A program made the translations under genes and the position numbers. 64,000 bases of DNA from Tateyamaria omphalii (GTDB lineage Bacteria > Pseudomonadota > Alphaproteobacteria > Rhodobacterales > Rhodobacteraceae), in contig NZ_BMWT01000005.1 of the NCBI RefSeq assembly GCF_014651375.1, positions 62,001-126,000 on the forward strand. Reading direction: 5' to 3'. Positions 47,910 to 58,363 of the stretch are shown here, in pieces. The first letter of the stretch is position 1. Each line of letters opens with the position of its first letter. Below the pieces are notes generated by a model. It was not told the origin of the DNA, made no database searches, and saw only the letters and a list, made by a program, of their open reading frames with translations.

Positions 47910-48857
47910 ATGCGCGACCTGAAAATCCCCGAACAGCGGCACCCGGAAAAGGCGCGGCGGCCTGATAATCCGCAGCCCAAGAAACCGGATTGGATCCGGG
48001 TCAAGGCGCCGGTCAGCCAGGGATATAAGGACACGCACAAGATCATGCGCGACAATGGCCTTGTGACGGTCTGCGAGGAAGCAGGCTGTCCAAACGTCGG
48101 CGAATGCTGGAGCCAGGGCCACGCGACCATGATGATCATGGGCGAGGTCTGTACCCGCGCCTGCACCTTCTGCAACATCGCGACAGGCAAGCCGCCCGAA
48201 GCGTTGGATGCGTTCGAACCCGGTCGCGTGGCACATGCGGTTGAAAAACTGGGTCTGAACCACGTGGTCATCACCTCCGTCGACCGCGATGATATCGAAG
48301 ACGGTGGAGCAGATCATTTTGCCCAGACGATCCGCGCCATCCGTCACCGCAGCCCGGACACGACCATCGAGATTCTGACGCCGGATTTCATCCGCTGCGA
48401 TCCGTCGGTGCTTGAAGTGGTGGTCGAGGCACGGCCTGACGTCTTCAACCACAATCTGGAAACGGTGCCGGGCCTGTACCCGGAGGTGCGCCCGGGTGCG
48501 CGCTATTTCCACAGTCTGCGCCTGCTGCAACGTGTCAAGGAACTGGACCCATCCATGTTCACCAAGTCGGGGATCATGGTGGGGCTGGGTGAAGACCGAC
48601 AATCGGTCATCCAGGTAATGGAAGACATGCGCGCCGCCGATATCGACTTCCTGACCATCGGCCAGTACCTACAGCCGACACCAAAGCACCACCGGGTTGA
48701 TCGCTTTGTTCATCCGGACGAATTTGCGTCCTATGAAAAAGCGGCCTACGGCAAGGGCTTCCTGATGGTGTCGGCAACGCCGCTCACACGATCATCTTAC
48801 CATGCCGGTGATGACTTTGCGCGTTTGCGTGCGGCCCGTCAGACGAAACTCGCCTGA
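47910..48857 (+). CDS. lipA: Lipoyl synthase
   Basis: 315 residues. It inserts two sulfur atoms into octanoyl groups on lipoyl-bearing proteins. The auxiliary cluster motif is C-x4-C-x5-C in [13 protein letters not shown], the radical-SAM motif is CTRACTFCN (C-x3-C-x2-C), and [10 protein letters not shown] near the end contains the Ser of the family's R-S-S-Y motif. Complete. Confidence 0.97.
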   Translation: MRDLKIPEQRHPEKARRPDNPQPKKPDWIRVKAPVSQGYKDTHKIMRDNGLVTVCEEAGCPNVGECWSQGHATMMIMGEVCTRACTFCNIATGKPPEALDAFEPGRVAHAVEKLGLNHVVITSVDRDDIEDGGADHFAQTIRAIRHRSPDTTIEILTPDFIRCDPSVLEVVVEARPDVFNHNLETVPGLYPEVRPGARYFHSLRLLQRVKELDPSMFTKSGIMVGLGEDRQSVIQVMEDMRAADIDFLTIGQYLQPTPKHHRVDRFVHPDEFASYEKAAYGKGFLMVSATPLTRSSYHAGDDFARLRAARQTKLA

Positions 48858-48873
48858 CGTTTCATGCAATTGG

Positions 48874-49410
48874 CTAGGTGAACCGCACCTTCCCGATATA
48901 GGGCAGGTTACGGTTGCGTTGCGCGTAGTCGATCCCGTACCCCACGACAAATTCATCTGGAATTTCGAAACCGGTCCAGTCGGCCTTTACCTCAACCTCG
49001 CGTTTGCTCGGCTTGTCGAGCAGGGCAATGGTGCGCAGCTTTGACGGGTTGCGTCCCTTCAGCAGGCGGATCACGTGCTGCATGGTATACCCGGTGTCGA
49101 CAATATCTTCGACGACCAGCACATCACGCCCTTCAATTGCGCCGCGTAAATCCTTGAGAATGCGCACTTCTCGGCTGCTTTCCATCCCATCTCCATAGGA
49201 GGACGCTTCCAGGAAATCGACCTCGATGGGTAGGTCCAGTTCGCGCACCAGATCAGCAATGAATACAAAAGAACCGCGCAAGAGCCCAACGACCACCAGC
49301 TTGTCGGTGCCCGCAAACTCGGCCTGTATCTCCCCACAGAGCGACTCAATCCGTGCGGCAATCGCCTTGGCCGAGATCATTCTGTCTATGACATATGGCC
49401 GCTCTGACAT
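48874..49410 (-). CDS. hpt: Hypoxanthine phosphoribosyltransferase
   Basis: 178 residues. It salvages hypoxanthine (and guanine) with PRPP. The PRPP loop is [14 protein letters not shown], the flexible catalytic loop is SSYGDGMES, and [19 protein letters not shown] starts the core. The start MSERPYVID at 49410 is chosen because the upstream in-frame stretch does not look coding. It is convergent with lipA and divergent from the Coq10-like gene. Confidence 0.94.
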   Translation of the reverse strand: MSERPYVIDRMISAKAIAARIESLCGEIQAEFAGTDKLVVVGLLRGSFVFIADLVRELDLPIEVDFLEASSYGDGMESSREVRILKDLRGAIEGRDVLVVEDIVDTGYTMQHVIRLLKGRNPSKLRTIALLDKPSKREVEVKADWTGFEIPDEFVVGYGIDYAQRNRNLPYIGKVRFT

Positions 49411-49485
49411 GCGCTTCCCCTTGATTTTGCATGACAACCGCGACACATCCCTGCGCAACGCTCGTCCAAGGTCACCTTTACCGCA

Positions 49486-49929
49486 ATGCCCACCCATTCC
49501 GAAACCCGCTTCCTGCCTTACACCGCACAACAGATGTACGATCTCGTGGCAGATGTGGGCGAATATCCTCAGTTTCTGCCGTGGTGCGCCGCAGCGCGGG
49601 TGCGCAGTGTGACACCTCAAGGGGATAGAGAGGTGATGGAGGCGGATCTTGTCATTAGTTTCAAGGTATTCCGCGAGCGTTTCGGGTCCCGGGTCGTGTT
49701 GCATCCCGCCGACAAGAAGATTGATACGGAATATCTTGATGGTCCCTTTCGCTATATGAAGTCCAATTGGGCGTTCGTAGACGCCGAAGGCGGGTGCGAT
49801 GTGTCCTTTTTCGTGGACTTCGAATTCAAGAACGCCATCCTGCAGGGGATCATCGGCGTGGTGTTCAACGAGGCGATGCAACGCATCGTCCGGGCGTTCG
49901 AGCGGCGCGCGGCCGAGCTTTATGGATAG
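49486..49929 (+). CDS. Coq10/RatA-like START-domain protein
   Basis: 147 residues. The START/aromatase-cyclase fold is shown by [37 protein letters not shown] and the C-terminal helix [21 protein letters not shown]. In mitochondria and alphaproteobacteria Coq10 binds ubiquinone and helps its delivery to the respiratory chain. The E. coli homologue is called RatA, but the toxin role is disputed. I prefer the ubiquinone-binding role. Confidence 0.88.
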   Translation: MPTHSETRFLPYTAQQMYDLVADVGEYPQFLPWCAAARVRSVTPQGDREVMEADLVISFKVFRERFGSRVVLHPADKKIDTEYLDGPFRYMKSNWAFVDAEGGCDVSFFVDFEFKNAILQGIIGVVFNEAMQRIVRAFERRAAELYG

Positions 49930-49968
49930 CGTCGGCTCAGTTGAACCCGGCCCTTCGGGGAGGATTTT

Positions 49969-51216
49969 TTGAAACAGGGAAGTACGGACATCACCGCGCT
50001 GCTTCTGGCCTATGCGCTGGCTGACCCGCCAGACGATGCGCGCGCAGTGATGCGCTTGTCGTTGCTGGATTGGGCCGCCTGTGGCATCGCCGGGCATCGC
50101 GATGGCGCGTTTGATGCTTGGGCAGCGACGCTGGACACGGATGGACCTGCCACGCGGCTGGACGGGCGTGGCGGAGCGGTGGCGGAGGCCGCGCTTGTCA
50201 ACGGCACATTGTCCCACGCGCTGGACTATGACGACACGCATTTTGCGCATATCGGCCATCCTTCTGTTGCGGTGATCCCGGCAGCGCTTGCTGTGGCGCA
50301 GATGCAGGGCGCACGGCTGAAAGACATGGTGGATGCAGCGCTTGTCGGGGCAGAGGCATCGGTTGCAACCGGGCTATGGTTGGGGCGGGGGCACTACCAG
50401 GTCGGGTTTCATCAGACAGCCACGGCAGGGGCCTTTGGCGCGGCGATCGCGGCGGCCCGGCTTCTGGGCCTTGATCCTACACAGATGCGGCACGCGCTTG
50501 GTCTGTGCTCGACAATGGCGTCCGGGTCAAAGTCTCAATTCGGGACAATGGGCAAACCGCTGAATGCAGGTCTGGCGGCACGCACAGGGGTCGAGGCGGC
50601 GTTGTGGGCGCAAGCGAGCATGACCGCGGCCCCTGACGGTCTGGCAGGCGCGCTTGGGTTTGGCGACACACATCACGGGGAAGGGGCAGAGGTGCCGTTC
50701 GCTTGGCGCATGGGGGCTGTCAGCCATAAGTTTCATGCCTGTTGCCATGGCCTCCATGCCGCTCTTGAAGCTGTTCGTGACGTTCCGCTGCGCGATGCGT
50801 TGCGGGTTGAGGTGCATAGCCACCCAAGGTGGATGACGGTCTGCAATCAAGCGGCCCCTGATACCGGTCTCGGGGCCAAATTTTCCTATGCACATGTGCT
50901 GGCCATGGCTGCCCATGGTCTGGATACTGGCGATATCGATGCCTTTACCGACGCCTGCGCGCGTGATCCGCGGCTTGTGGCGTGGCGTCATCGCGTGACC
51001 GTTTCACCTGACGATGACCTGACCGAGATGCAGGCGCGTGTGATCGTAGCTGGGGTGGAGTGTTTCCATGACCTCGACACGCCTCTTTCGTTTGAGACCC
51101 GTGCCAACCGCATCCACGCAAAAGCCCGCGCGCTGGTGGGCGCACGGGCGGATCATATTGTGCAGGCCATCCAGATGGATGACCTGCCAACTTTTGCTCA
51201 GCTGCTGACGTCGTAA
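49969..51216 (+). CDS. MmgE/PrpD-family protein
   Basis: 415 residues from a TTG at 49969 with GGGGAGGA before it. The family includes 2-methylcitrate dehydratase and cis-aconitate decarboxylase. Matching blocks are [75 protein letters not shown]-like HFHQTATAG region and the later [15 protein letters not shown]. No propionate genes are nearby, so the substrate is open. The 3' end overlaps the convergent amt by 19 bases. Confidence 0.85.
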   Translation: MKQGSTDITALLLAYALADPPDDARAVMRLSLLDWAACGIAGHRDGAFDAWAATLDTDGPATRLDGRGGAVAEAALVNGTLSHALDYDDTHFAHIGHPSVAVIPAALAVAQMQGARLKDMVDAALVGAEASVATGLWLGRGHYQVGFHQTATAGAFGAAIAAARLLGLDPTQMRHALGLCSTMASGSKSQFGTMGKPLNAGLAARTGVEAALWAQASMTAAPDGLAGALGFGDTHHGEGAEVPFAWRMGAVSHKFHACCHGLHAALEAVRDVPLRDALRVEVHSHPRWMTVCNQAAPDTGLGAKFSYAHVLAMAAHGLDTGDIDAFTDACARDPRLVAWRHRVTVSPDDDLTEMQARVIVAGVECFHDLDTPLSFETRANRIHAKARALVGARADHIVQAIQMDDLPTFAQLLTS

Positions 51217-52379
51217 GCACGTTCGCCATGCACGGCGAGGTCGAGGCCGTTGACCTCGGTTTCTTCGTCTACGCGCAGCGGCGTAATGGCGCGCACCACA
51301 AAGATCAGCACAACCGTCACCACCAGCGTGAAGACACCAACAATGATCAGCGATCCAAGTTGAGCAGCCCAGCTGCCTGCACCAAAGACAGCGATCATGA
51401 TCGTGCCAAAAATGCCGCCGACACCGTGAACGGCGAACACGTCCAGCGTATCGTCGATCTTCAGCGTATTGCGGATCAGGTTCACAGCCTCTTGGCAAAG
51501 GATGCCGGCGACTGCGCCAATGATCAGCGCCTCAACCGGGCCGACAAAACCCGACGCGGGTGTGATCGAGGCAAGACCTGCAATGGTCCCTGTGACCATC
51601 CCAACCAGAGACGCCTTGCCGAACTTGATCCGTTCCCACAGCGCCCAGGTCAGTGACGCCATCGCGGCGGAGATATGGGTCACGGTCAGTGCCATCGCGG
51701 CACCGCCATCAGCGGCCAGTTGCGACCCGCCATTGAAACCGAACCAGCCGACCCATAGCAGGGCCGCACCCATCATGACCATACCTGGATTGTGTGGCGG
51801 TGTAGTTTGGTTCTTGCGCGCGCCGAGGAAGACAGCCAGCACGAGGGCCGCAATGCCCGCGGTTTCATGCACCACGATGCCACCGGCAAAGTCCTTGACC
51901 CCAACCTCGCCAAAGATGCCGCCATCGGCCAGCATACCGCCGCCCCAGACCCAGTGTACGACCGGCGCGTAACACAACAGCATCCACAGGCCCGAGAACA
52001 GCAGGACAAAGCCAAAGCCAATGCGCTCGACATAGGCACCCACGATCAGGGCAGGTGTGATGATGGCGAATGTCATCTGAAATGCAAAGAACAGTACCTC
52101 GGGCAGGGTGCCGGACAGGCTGTCCGCATCGACACCGCTCAGCAGCAGTTTGTCTAAGCCACCCCAAAGGCCGCTTTCACCGCCTCCAAAAGCAATCGAA
52201 TATCCCGCGATAAACCAAAAAATGCTCATCAGGCAGGCAATGGCATAGCAGTGCATGAAAACGCTCAGCACGTTGCGGGCTCGCACTAAGCCCCCGTAGA
52301 ATAGCGCAAGGCCCGGCAACGTCATCAGCAGCACCAGTGCGGTTGCCACGATGATCCAGGCGGTATCGGCTCCGTTCAT
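51198..52379 (-). CDS. amt: Ammonium transporter
   Basis: 393 residues with about eleven transmembrane helices. Family motifs are LPGLALFYGGLVRARNVLSVFMHCYAIACL, DFAGGIVVHETAGIAALVLAVFLG (with the pore His), and NPGMVMMGAALLWVGWFGFNGGSQLAADG. It is shorter than E. coli AmtB and lacks a cleavable signal. No glnK stands beside it. The leader carries an inverted repeat (52491-52530). Confidence 0.92.
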   Translation of the reverse strand: MNGADTAWIIVATALVLLMTLPGLALFYGGLVRARNVLSVFMHCYAIACLMSIFWFIAGYSIAFGGGESGLWGGLDKLLLSGVDADSLSGTLPEVLFFAFQMTFAIITPALIVGAYVERIGFGFVLLFSGLWMLLCYAPVVHWVWGGGMLADGGIFGEVGVKDFAGGIVVHETAGIAALVLAVFLGARKNQTTPPHNPGMVMMGAALLWVGWFGFNGGSQLAADGGAAMALTVTHISAAMASLTWALWERIKFGKASLVGMVTGTIAGLASITPASGFVGPVEALIIGAVAGILCQEAVNLIRNTLKIDDTLDVFAVHGVGGIFGTIMIAVFGAGSWAAQLGSLIIVGVFTLVVTVVLIFVVRAITPLRVDEETEVNGLDLAVHGERAYDVSS

Positions 52380-52490
52380 TGTCCCCTCCGGAATTTTTGT
52401 ATGCGGGGTCCTCTGGCCGACGGTGCCTGCGGAAAAAAGAGGCGCGTGGGGTCACGTGTGCTTATTTTGGGAGCATTTGTTTGAATGCAT

Positions 52491-52530
52491 CTATTTTGTG
52501 CGATTTTCTGAGGCGTTTGCACAAAAATAG
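52491..52530. promoter_or_regulatory. Inverted repeat upstream of amt
   Basis: CTATTTTGTGC (52491-52501) is nearly repeated in inverted form as GCACAAAAATAG (52519-52530), 17 bases apart, 112 bases before the amt start. A smaller GCATT/AATGC hairpin lies beside it. Operator or terminator for cinA are both possible. Confidence 0.4.
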
Positions 52531-52550
52531 AGCAAAGAGAAAAATTGCGC

Positions 52551-53024
52551 TTAGGTCGGTATCAATGCGGCTCTCAAAAGCCCAAGCGCATGATCCCGGG
52601 CCGCGATACGCACCTTGTCGCGCCCTTGCGCGCCGAACTCAACCGTTTCCGTGCGGACGCCACTGGCATCGGCGACGCCGAAACACACGCGCCCTTCGGG
52701 TTTGAACTCTGATCCGCCCGGTCCGGCGATCCCAGTGATCGATACAGCCAACTGAACGGGTGCATGTTTCAAGGCACCCTCTGCCATTTCGGCCGCAACC
52801 TCTTCGCTGACAGCTCCGTAGGCTTCGAGAGTTGCTGCAGCCACACCCAACATGTCCATCTTTGCCTGGTTGGTGTAGGTGACAAACGCGCGCTCAACGA
52901 CCGCAGACGATCCCGGAATGTCGGTCAGCGCAGCTGACACCATGCCACCGGTACAACTCTCTGCTGTGGCAATCATGACGCCATGATCTTTTGCTAATTC
53001 AAGGACTTCTGCGGCAAGGTTCAT
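52551..53024 (-). CDS. pncC: CinA-family nicotinamide-nucleotide amidase
   Basis: 157 residues, the stand-alone C-terminal CinA domain. ATAESCTGGMVSAALTDIPGSSAVVERAFVTYTNQAKMDML is the conserved active region. It deamidates NMN to nicotinate mononucleotide in pyridine nucleotide recycling. It overlaps pgpA by four bases and belongs to the ispD-ispF-pgpA-pncC operon. Confidence 0.9.
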   Translation of the reverse strand: MNLAAEVLELAKDHGVMIATAESCTGGMVSAALTDIPGSSAVVERAFVTYTNQAKMDMLGVAAATLEAYGAVSEEVAAEMAEGALKHAPVQLAVSITGIAGPGGSEFKPEGRVCFGVADASGVRTETVEFGAQGRDKVRIAARDHALGLLRAALIPT

Positions 53025-53515
53025 GCCATCAGAACCCCATGTGCGAGGGCCGCCAACGCCAACACACTAATGGCCGCAAACACGCCGGCAATCACGTCAT
53101 CCAGCATGACGCCAAGCGCATCGCCACGCCGATCTGCCCAGCCGACAAGCCATGGCTTCCAGATGTCGAAAAGGCGGAACAACACGAAGGCGGCAATCCA
53201 ACCCGGCCACATGACAAGAATGTCCAAACCACGATCCCACGCCGCGTAGCTTAGCGGAAACAGGGCAATCCACTGGCCGACCACCTCATCTGCCACGATC
53301 TCGGAAGGATCATGGTCGCCACCGCCTGACGTCATCTGTGCAGTGGCCCACCAAGCGGCGATAAAATAGACGGCCGTCATGGCGGCAAGCAGCGGGAAGC
53401 CACCCAGTTGATGCCACAGCCAACCCAGCGGCAAAGCGACAAGGGACCCCCAAGTGCCGGGGGCGGGTCGCATGTACCCCACGAAACATGCCGTGCCCAA
53501 AATCCGTGCAATCAT
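53021..53515 (-). CDS. pgpA: Phosphatidylglycerophosphatase A
   Basis: 164 residues with about four membrane helices. [18 protein letters not shown] and [18 protein letters not shown] are the family's active-site segments (conserved acidic and Lys/Arg residues); [32 protein letters not shown] is the final block. It dephosphorylates phosphatidylglycerophosphate. It overlaps ispF by four bases. Confidence 0.92.
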   Translation of the reverse strand: MIARILGTACFVGYMRPAPGTWGSLVALPLGWLWHQLGGFPLLAAMTAVYFIAAWWATAQMTSGGGDHDPSEIVADEVVGQWIALFPLSYAAWDRGLDILVMWPGWIAAFVLFRLFDIWKPWLVGWADRRGDALGVMLDDVIAGVFAAISVLALAALAHGVLMA

Positions 53516-53991
53516 GTCTTGATCAACGCTGCCGTGGCGATGCAGGCAATGCCTTCACCCCGTCCGGTGAAGCCCAAACGTTCGGACGTGGTCGCTTTGA
53601 CCGACACGCGTTCAATGTCCAGGTCCATGATCTCGGCCATCGCGGAACGCATCTTTGCCGCATGTGGCCCAATCTTCGGCTCTTCGCAGATCAAGGTGCA
53701 GTCGACATTCGATATCTCGAACCCCATCTTGCGGGCCATGCCCACCGCATGGCGCAGGAATATGTCGCTTGCAGCGCCTTTCCACTGCGGATCGCTGGGG
53801 GGAAAATGCTGCCCGATATCGCCGCGGGCCAAAGCGCCATAGATTGCATCGGTCACGGTGTGCATACCGACATCGGCATCAGAGTGACCGACAAGGCCGC
53901 GCTCATGGGGCACCTGTACGCCGCACAGCGTCACGTGGTCGCCGGGGCCAAAGGCATGCACATCGAATCCATTGCCCAGTCTAATGTCCAT
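53512..53991 (-). CDS. ispF: 2-C-methyl-D-erythritol 2,4-cyclodiphosphate synthase
   Basis: 159 residues from [20 protein letters not shown]. It makes the cyclic diphosphate of the non-mevalonate isoprenoid pathway. The zinc ligands are Asp and His in GFDVHAF and His in LVGHSDADV. It ends with the [21 protein letters not shown] motif. Its start lies 11 bases inside the end of ispD, so they are coupled; in many relatives the two are fused. Confidence 0.96.
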   Translation of the reverse strand: MDIRLGNGFDVHAFGPGDHVTLCGVQVPHERGLVGHSDADVGMHTVTDAIYGALARGDIGQHFPPSDPQWKGAASDIFLRHAVGMARKMGFEISNVDCTLICEEPKIGPHAAKMRSAMAEIMDLDIERVSVKATTSERLGFTGRGEGIACIATAALIKT

Positions 53992-54646
53992 CGCGCCCTC
54001 GCAAGATCCGTTCAGCCCGTTCAAAATCCGCCGGGTGTGTGATTTTCAGATTGTCCTCGTCACCGGGCACAATGGCAACCGCCAAACCGTGTGCACGAGC
54101 CACCTCCACGTCATCTGCCGCGCCGCCGGGATGGGCTGCGTGCGCTGCACGGATGGCTTCAAGGTGAAAGCCTTGCGGGGTCTGCGCCCGGTACAAGCCT
54201 TCGCGGTTCTGCGTGCCGGTCACACGACCTTCAGCACCCGTCCACAACGCATCCGTGACGGGGAGGGCCGGGGCTGCGCCGACACTCTTATCAAGTGAAT
54301 CCAGAACGGCCGATATAGTCTGGTCCGTGACCAGAGGGCGCGCCACATCATGGATCAAAACGACGTCCGCGTCCTTTACTGCTGCCAGGCCATTGGCGAC
54401 GGAAGTGGCTCGATCCGCACCGCCATACACAACCGTTATGTCCGCACTGGCCACCTGCGTGACACGCGCATCATCATCGGGATGCGCAACCAACACGACC
54501 TGAGAAACCTCCGAATGACCAGCAAAGGCATCCAACGTGCGCGCCACAATCGGTCGCCGTCCAAGGTCCTGCCACTGTTTGGGCACATCCCCTCCGGCAC
54601 GTGTCCCGCGTCCGGCAGCGACGATCACGGCAGCGGCGCGCTTCAT
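53981..54646 (-). CDS. ispD: 2-C-methyl-D-erythritol 4-phosphate cytidylyltransferase
   Basis: 221 residues. N-terminal [19 protein letters not shown] is the CTP-binding loop. [16 protein letters not shown] and the [13 protein letters not shown] block are the rest of the active site. It joins CTP to methylerythritol phosphate. First gene of an operon (ispD-ispF-pgpA-pncC) linking isoprenoid and lipid synthesis; divergent from dusB. Confidence 0.96.
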   Translation of the reverse strand: MKRAAAVIVAAGRGTRAGGDVPKQWQDLGRRPIVARTLDAFAGHSEVSQVVLVAHPDDDARVTQVASADITVVYGGADRATSVANGLAAVKDADVVLIHDVARPLVTDQTISAVLDSLDKSVGAAPALPVTDALWTGAEGRVTGTQNREGLYRAQTPQGFHLEAIRAAHAAHPGGAADDVEVARAHGLAVAIVPGDEDNLKITHPADFERAERILRGRDGH

Positions 54647-54828
54647 TCTTGGGTTCTCCAATTCATACTTGATCTCTAGGCGGTGCGGTGCGGCCTGTCC
54701 ATGATCAGAAGTTCTGCCTAAACTTTAGGCAATGCGCCGCCCGTGAGTACGGAAACAGCGTTGCAGTGATTGAGAAAACCCTACATGTGCAATACCAGAC
54801 AGTATCGCACAAGGATTAGGCAAACCGG

Positions 54829-55809
54829 ATGGCAACAGGTCCCCTCGACATGACAGCCCCCGTGATGCTGGCCCCAATGGCCGGAATCACCGACCTTCCA
54901 TTCCGATCTCTCGTGGCTCGGTTTGGGGCAGGTATGGTGGTGTCTGAAATGGTGGCCAGCCATGATATGCTCAATGCGCGTCCCGGCAGCCGCGAAAAGG
55001 CAGAACTGGGCCTTGGCGCCGATGGCACAGCCGTGCAACTGGCCGGGCGCGAAGCTGCGCCAATGGCCGAAGCGGCGCGTATGGTCGCTGGGCAGGGTGC
55101 ACGCGTCATCGATATCAACATGGGGTGTCCGGCCAAAAAGGTGGTGAACGGGTATTCCGGCTCTGCCCTGATGCGCGACCCGGATCACGCGTTGACGCTG
55201 ATTGAGGCAGTGGTGAACGCAGTCGATATTCCGGTGACCCTCAAAACCCGCTTGGGCTGGGACGACGCCTTGATGAATGCGCCCGAGATTGCTGCGCGGG
55301 CCGAAGCTGCGGGTATCCGGCAAATCGTGATCCATGGCCGCACGCGGTGCCAGTTCTACAAGGGCAGCGCCAACTGGGCTGCGATCCACGCAGTGGTCGA
55401 TGCCGTGAGCATCCCCGTGATTGCCAATGGTAATATCGTGGATGCCGCCACGGCGACGCAGGCTTTGGATCAATCTGGTGCACACGGTGTGATGATCGGA
55501 CGCGGCGCACAGGGCAAACCGTGGCTACTGGCCGAGGTCGCCCATGCGCTTTACGGCGCACCTGCACCGGACGTGCCCAAAGAGGATGCCTTCGCCGAGA
55601 TGGTGATGGCGCACTATGATGACATGCTGTGCTTTTATGGCGATCTTCTGGGACTACGGGTGGCGCGCAAGCATCTGGGCTGGTTCATGGACACCGCTGG
55701 CACGCCGACGGATATGCGTCGCGCGGTCCTGACGGCCAAGACGCCCAAGGCGACGATGGACTTGCTGCCCCGTGCCCTGTGCCCCGAAACAGGGATGGCG
55801 GCAGCATGA
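54829..55809 (+). CDS. dusB: tRNA-dihydrouridine synthase B
   Basis: 326 residues. A flavin TIM-barrel begins with MLAPMAGITDLPFRSLVARFGAGMVVSEMV. The active Cys is in MGCPAKKVVNGYSGSALM, and QIVIHGRTRCQFYKG is the tRNA-binding block. In Rhodobacter this gene is known as nifR3 and sits before ntrB, as here. The stop overlaps the ntrB start (ATGA). Confidence 0.96.
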   Translation: MATGPLDMTAPVMLAPMAGITDLPFRSLVARFGAGMVVSEMVASHDMLNARPGSREKAELGLGADGTAVQLAGREAAPMAEAARMVAGQGARVIDINMGCPAKKVVNGYSGSALMRDPDHALTLIEAVVNAVDIPVTLKTRLGWDDALMNAPEIAARAEAAGIRQIVIHGRTRCQFYKGSANWAAIHAVVDAVSIPVIANGNIVDAATATQALDQSGAHGVMIGRGAQGKPWLLAEVAHALYGAPAPDVPKEDAFAEMVMAHYDDMLCFYGDLLGLRVARKHLGWFMDTAGTPTDMRRAVLTAKTPKATMDLLPRALCPETGMAAA

Positions 55810-56897
55810 CCGGGGCAGGGGATCTCTGGGCCTCGCTGCCCGTGCCAGTGATCATCATCGGGCCGCAGGACGACATCGTCGACATCAACTCGGCTGCCGA
55901 AGGGTTTTTCAACGCGTCCGCCAAGACCATGAAGGGCCTGCCGCTGTGGGATGAACTGGCCGTGGATGCGCCGCTGGAAGAAAGCCTCGCGCGGGCGCGC
56001 AAGAACGGCACGCCGCTTTTTGTCAACGATGTCGATGTGGGCCACGGAGGTCGCGCACCGTTGCAATGCGCACTGCAAATCGCACCGTTGATCGGTGCAG
56101 CAGATCACATGGTGCTGATGATCTCTCCGCGCGAACTCTCGGGACGGATGACGCAGAATCATTCGGTCAAGTCCGCTGCCAAGTCCGCCATCGGCATGGC
56201 CGAGATGCTGGCCCATGAAATCAAGAACCCGCTGGCCGGTATCACCGGGGCCGCCCAACTGCTTAGCATGAACCTCAAACCCGAGGATTTGGAACTGACC
56301 GACCTGATTGTCGAGGAAGGCCGGCGCATCGTGAAGCTGCTGGAACAGGTCGAGCAGTTTGGAAATCTCTCTCCTCCCGATCTCAAGCCCGTGAACATCC
56401 ACGATGTGCTGGATCGCGCGCGACGATCCGCGCTGCTCGGGTTCGGAGCCGAAATGAAGATCATTGAGGATTACGATCCCTCGCTGCCTCTGGCCTATGG
56501 CGATCCGGACAAGTTGCTTCAGGTGGTACTCAACCTTCTCAAGAATGCGTCGGAAGCCGCTGGTAAGGGCGGCGGAACCATCCGCCTGCACAGCTATTTC
56601 GAACATTCGTTCCGCCTGCGCCGGGCCGATGGTACGGGCCAATCCCTGCCGCTGCAGGTCGAGATCATAGATGATGGCCCGGGTCTGCCGGACGCCATCG
56701 CCGCCGATATCTTCGACCCCTTCGTGTCGGGCAAGGAAAACGGCACCGGGCTTGGCCTCGCGCTCGTGTCCAAGATCATCTCGGATCACGGCGGTTGGAT
56801 TTCTGTCACCTCCGTGCCCGGCAAGACAGTGTTTCGCCTGTCCCTGCCGCGCGCGCCCAAATCGGCCCAGCCGGGCCCCGATCAAACAAAGGACTAG
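55806..56897 (+). CDS. ntrB: Nitrogen regulation sensor histidine kinase NtrB
   Basis: 363 residues, cytoplasmic. A PAS domain (residues about 8-110, PVPVIIIGPQDDIVDINSAAEGFFNAS) is followed by the dimerisation helix with phospho-His (AEMLAHEIKNPLAGITGAAQLL) and the ATPase with N, G1 and G2 boxes (NLLKNASEAAG, DDGPGLP, GTGLGLALVSKII). It phosphorylates NtrC under nitrogen limitation under PII control. Coupled to dusB by an ATGA overlap and to ntrC by three bases. Confidence 0.95.
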   Translation: MTGAGDLWASLPVPVIIIGPQDDIVDINSAAEGFFNASAKTMKGLPLWDELAVDAPLEESLARARKNGTPLFVNDVDVGHGGRAPLQCALQIAPLIGAADHMVLMISPRELSGRMTQNHSVKSAAKSAIGMAEMLAHEIKNPLAGITGAAQLLSMNLKPEDLELTDLIVEEGRRIVKLLEQVEQFGNLSPPDLKPVNIHDVLDRARRSALLGFGAEMKIIEDYDPSLPLAYGDPDKLLQVVLNLLKNASEAAGKGGGTIRLHSYFEHSFRLRRADGTGQSLPLQVEIIDDGPGLPDAIAADIFDPFVSGKENGTGLGLALVSKIISDHGGWISVTSVPGKTVFRLSLPRAPKSAQPGPDQTKD

Positions 56898-56900
56898 CAT

Positions 56901-58262
56901 ATGGATGGCACCGTTCTTGTCGCTGATGACGACCGCACGATCCGCACCGTTCTGACCCAGGCGCTGACCCGCGCCGGGTGTAAGGTGCACGCGACCTCCA
57001 GCCTGACAACACTGATGCGCTGGGTGGGCGAGGGCAAAGGCGACGTGGTGATCTCGGACGTGATGATGCCGGACGGCAATGGCCTAGAAATGCTGCCCAA
57101 GATCAGCGAGGATCGCCCGGGCCTGCCCGTGATCGTGATCAGCGCGCAAAACACCATCATGACGGCAATCCAGGCGGCCGAGGCCGAAGCCTACGATTAC
57201 CTGCCCAAGCCGTTCGACCTGCCGGACCTGATGAAACGCACGGCCAAGGCGCTGGAGCAAAAGGCCCACGCACCCGCCCGCGACGAAGACAACGAGCGCC
57301 CGGACGAACTGCCACTCGTTGGCCGCACTGCGATCATGCAGGCGCTCTACCGCGTTGTGGCGCGTGTAATGAACACGGATCTGCCGGTGCTGATCTGGGG
57401 CGAAAGCGGAACGGGAAAATCGTTGATTGCACGGGCCATACATGACTTCTCCGACAGGCGAACGCTTCCGTTTGTCACGGTCACGGCAGCAGAGCTGCAA
57501 GACCTCGAAGGCCCTGCGCGTGTTCTGGCGCGCGTTAAGGGCGGCACTTTGCTGATCGACGAAATCGGCGACATCCCCGAGGAAATACAGGCCCGCATCG
57601 TGCGCATGATGGACACGCCGGGCGAATATGTTCCGCGCTTCCTTGCCACCTCGCAAACGGACCTGACGGCGGCAATGGAGGCGGGGCAGGTGCGCAAGGA
57701 TCTCTACTACCGCCTGTCTGGGGCCACTCTGAACGTTCCGGCGCTGCGCGAAAGGGTCGATGACATCCCGCTGCTGGCGGAACACTTCCTGGTCCGAGGG
57801 GAGAAAACCGGACAGCAACGCCGCGTTCTCTCAGACGCCGCGGCCGAGATTTTCCGTACCTATTCTTGGCCTGGCAATGTGCGCCAATTGGAAAACGCAG
57901 TTCGGCGGCTGGGCCTCACCAGCCGCGCGCTTGAAATCTCGGCCTCCGAAGTCGAACAGGTACTTGGCAGCCAACCCGAACTGGAGCCAATCCGCAGCGC
58001 GGGTGATACAGAGAAGCTGGGAGCGTCGGTTGGCCGTCACCTCAAACGGTACTTCGACCTGCACGGCAACATGCTGCCTCCTCCCGGCCTCTATCAACGG
58101 ATCCTGCGTGAGGTTGAGGCACCGCTGATCGAAATTGCCCTTGATGCGACAGGTGGAAACCAGGCGAAATGCGCAGATCTGCTGGGCATCAATCGCAATA
58201 CTTTGCGCAAGAAAATCACCGATCTGGATATTGAGGTGACACGCCGCCGCAAATTGATGTAA
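56901..58262 (+). CDS. ntrC: Nitrogen regulation response regulator NtrC, lacking the GAFTGA loop
   Basis: 453 residues. Receiver domain: phosphoacceptor Asp in [13 protein letters not shown] and Lys in YLPKPF. AAA+ domain: Walker A GESGTGKS, Walker [11 protein letters not shown]-terminal Fis-type [25 protein letters not shown]. The segment between VTVTAAELQ and GGTLLIDE is short and has no GAFTGA, which sigma-54 activators need. R. capsulatus NtrC likewise lacks GAFTGA and works with sigma-70, and this protein fits that type. Confidence 0.95.
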   Translation: MDGTVLVADDDRTIRTVLTQALTRAGCKVHATSSLTTLMRWVGEGKGDVVISDVMMPDGNGLEMLPKISEDRPGLPVIVISAQNTIMTAIQAAEAEAYDYLPKPFDLPDLMKRTAKALEQKAHAPARDEDNERPDELPLVGRTAIMQALYRVVARVMNTDLPVLIWGESGTGKSLIARAIHDFSDRRTLPFVTVTAAELQDLEGPARVLARVKGGTLLIDEIGDIPEEIQARIVRMMDTPGEYVPRFLATSQTDLTAAMEAGQVRKDLYYRLSGATLNVPALRERVDDIPLLAEHFLVRGEKTGQQRRVLSDAAAEIFRTYSWPGNVRQLENAVRRLGLTSRALEISASEVEQVLGSQPELEPIRSAGDTEKLGASVGRHLKRYFDLHGNMLPPPGLYQRILREVEAPLIEIALDATGGNQAKCADLLGINRNTLRKKITDLDIEVTRRRKLM

Positions 58263-58363
58263 TACTGCCACACAACCCGTGGCCGATGGGGCGCACTTGT
58301 CCCCCGGATCACTGGATATGGCGGTACGGCACCAAAGGTGCCACATCATCGAGGTCGGGCCAC

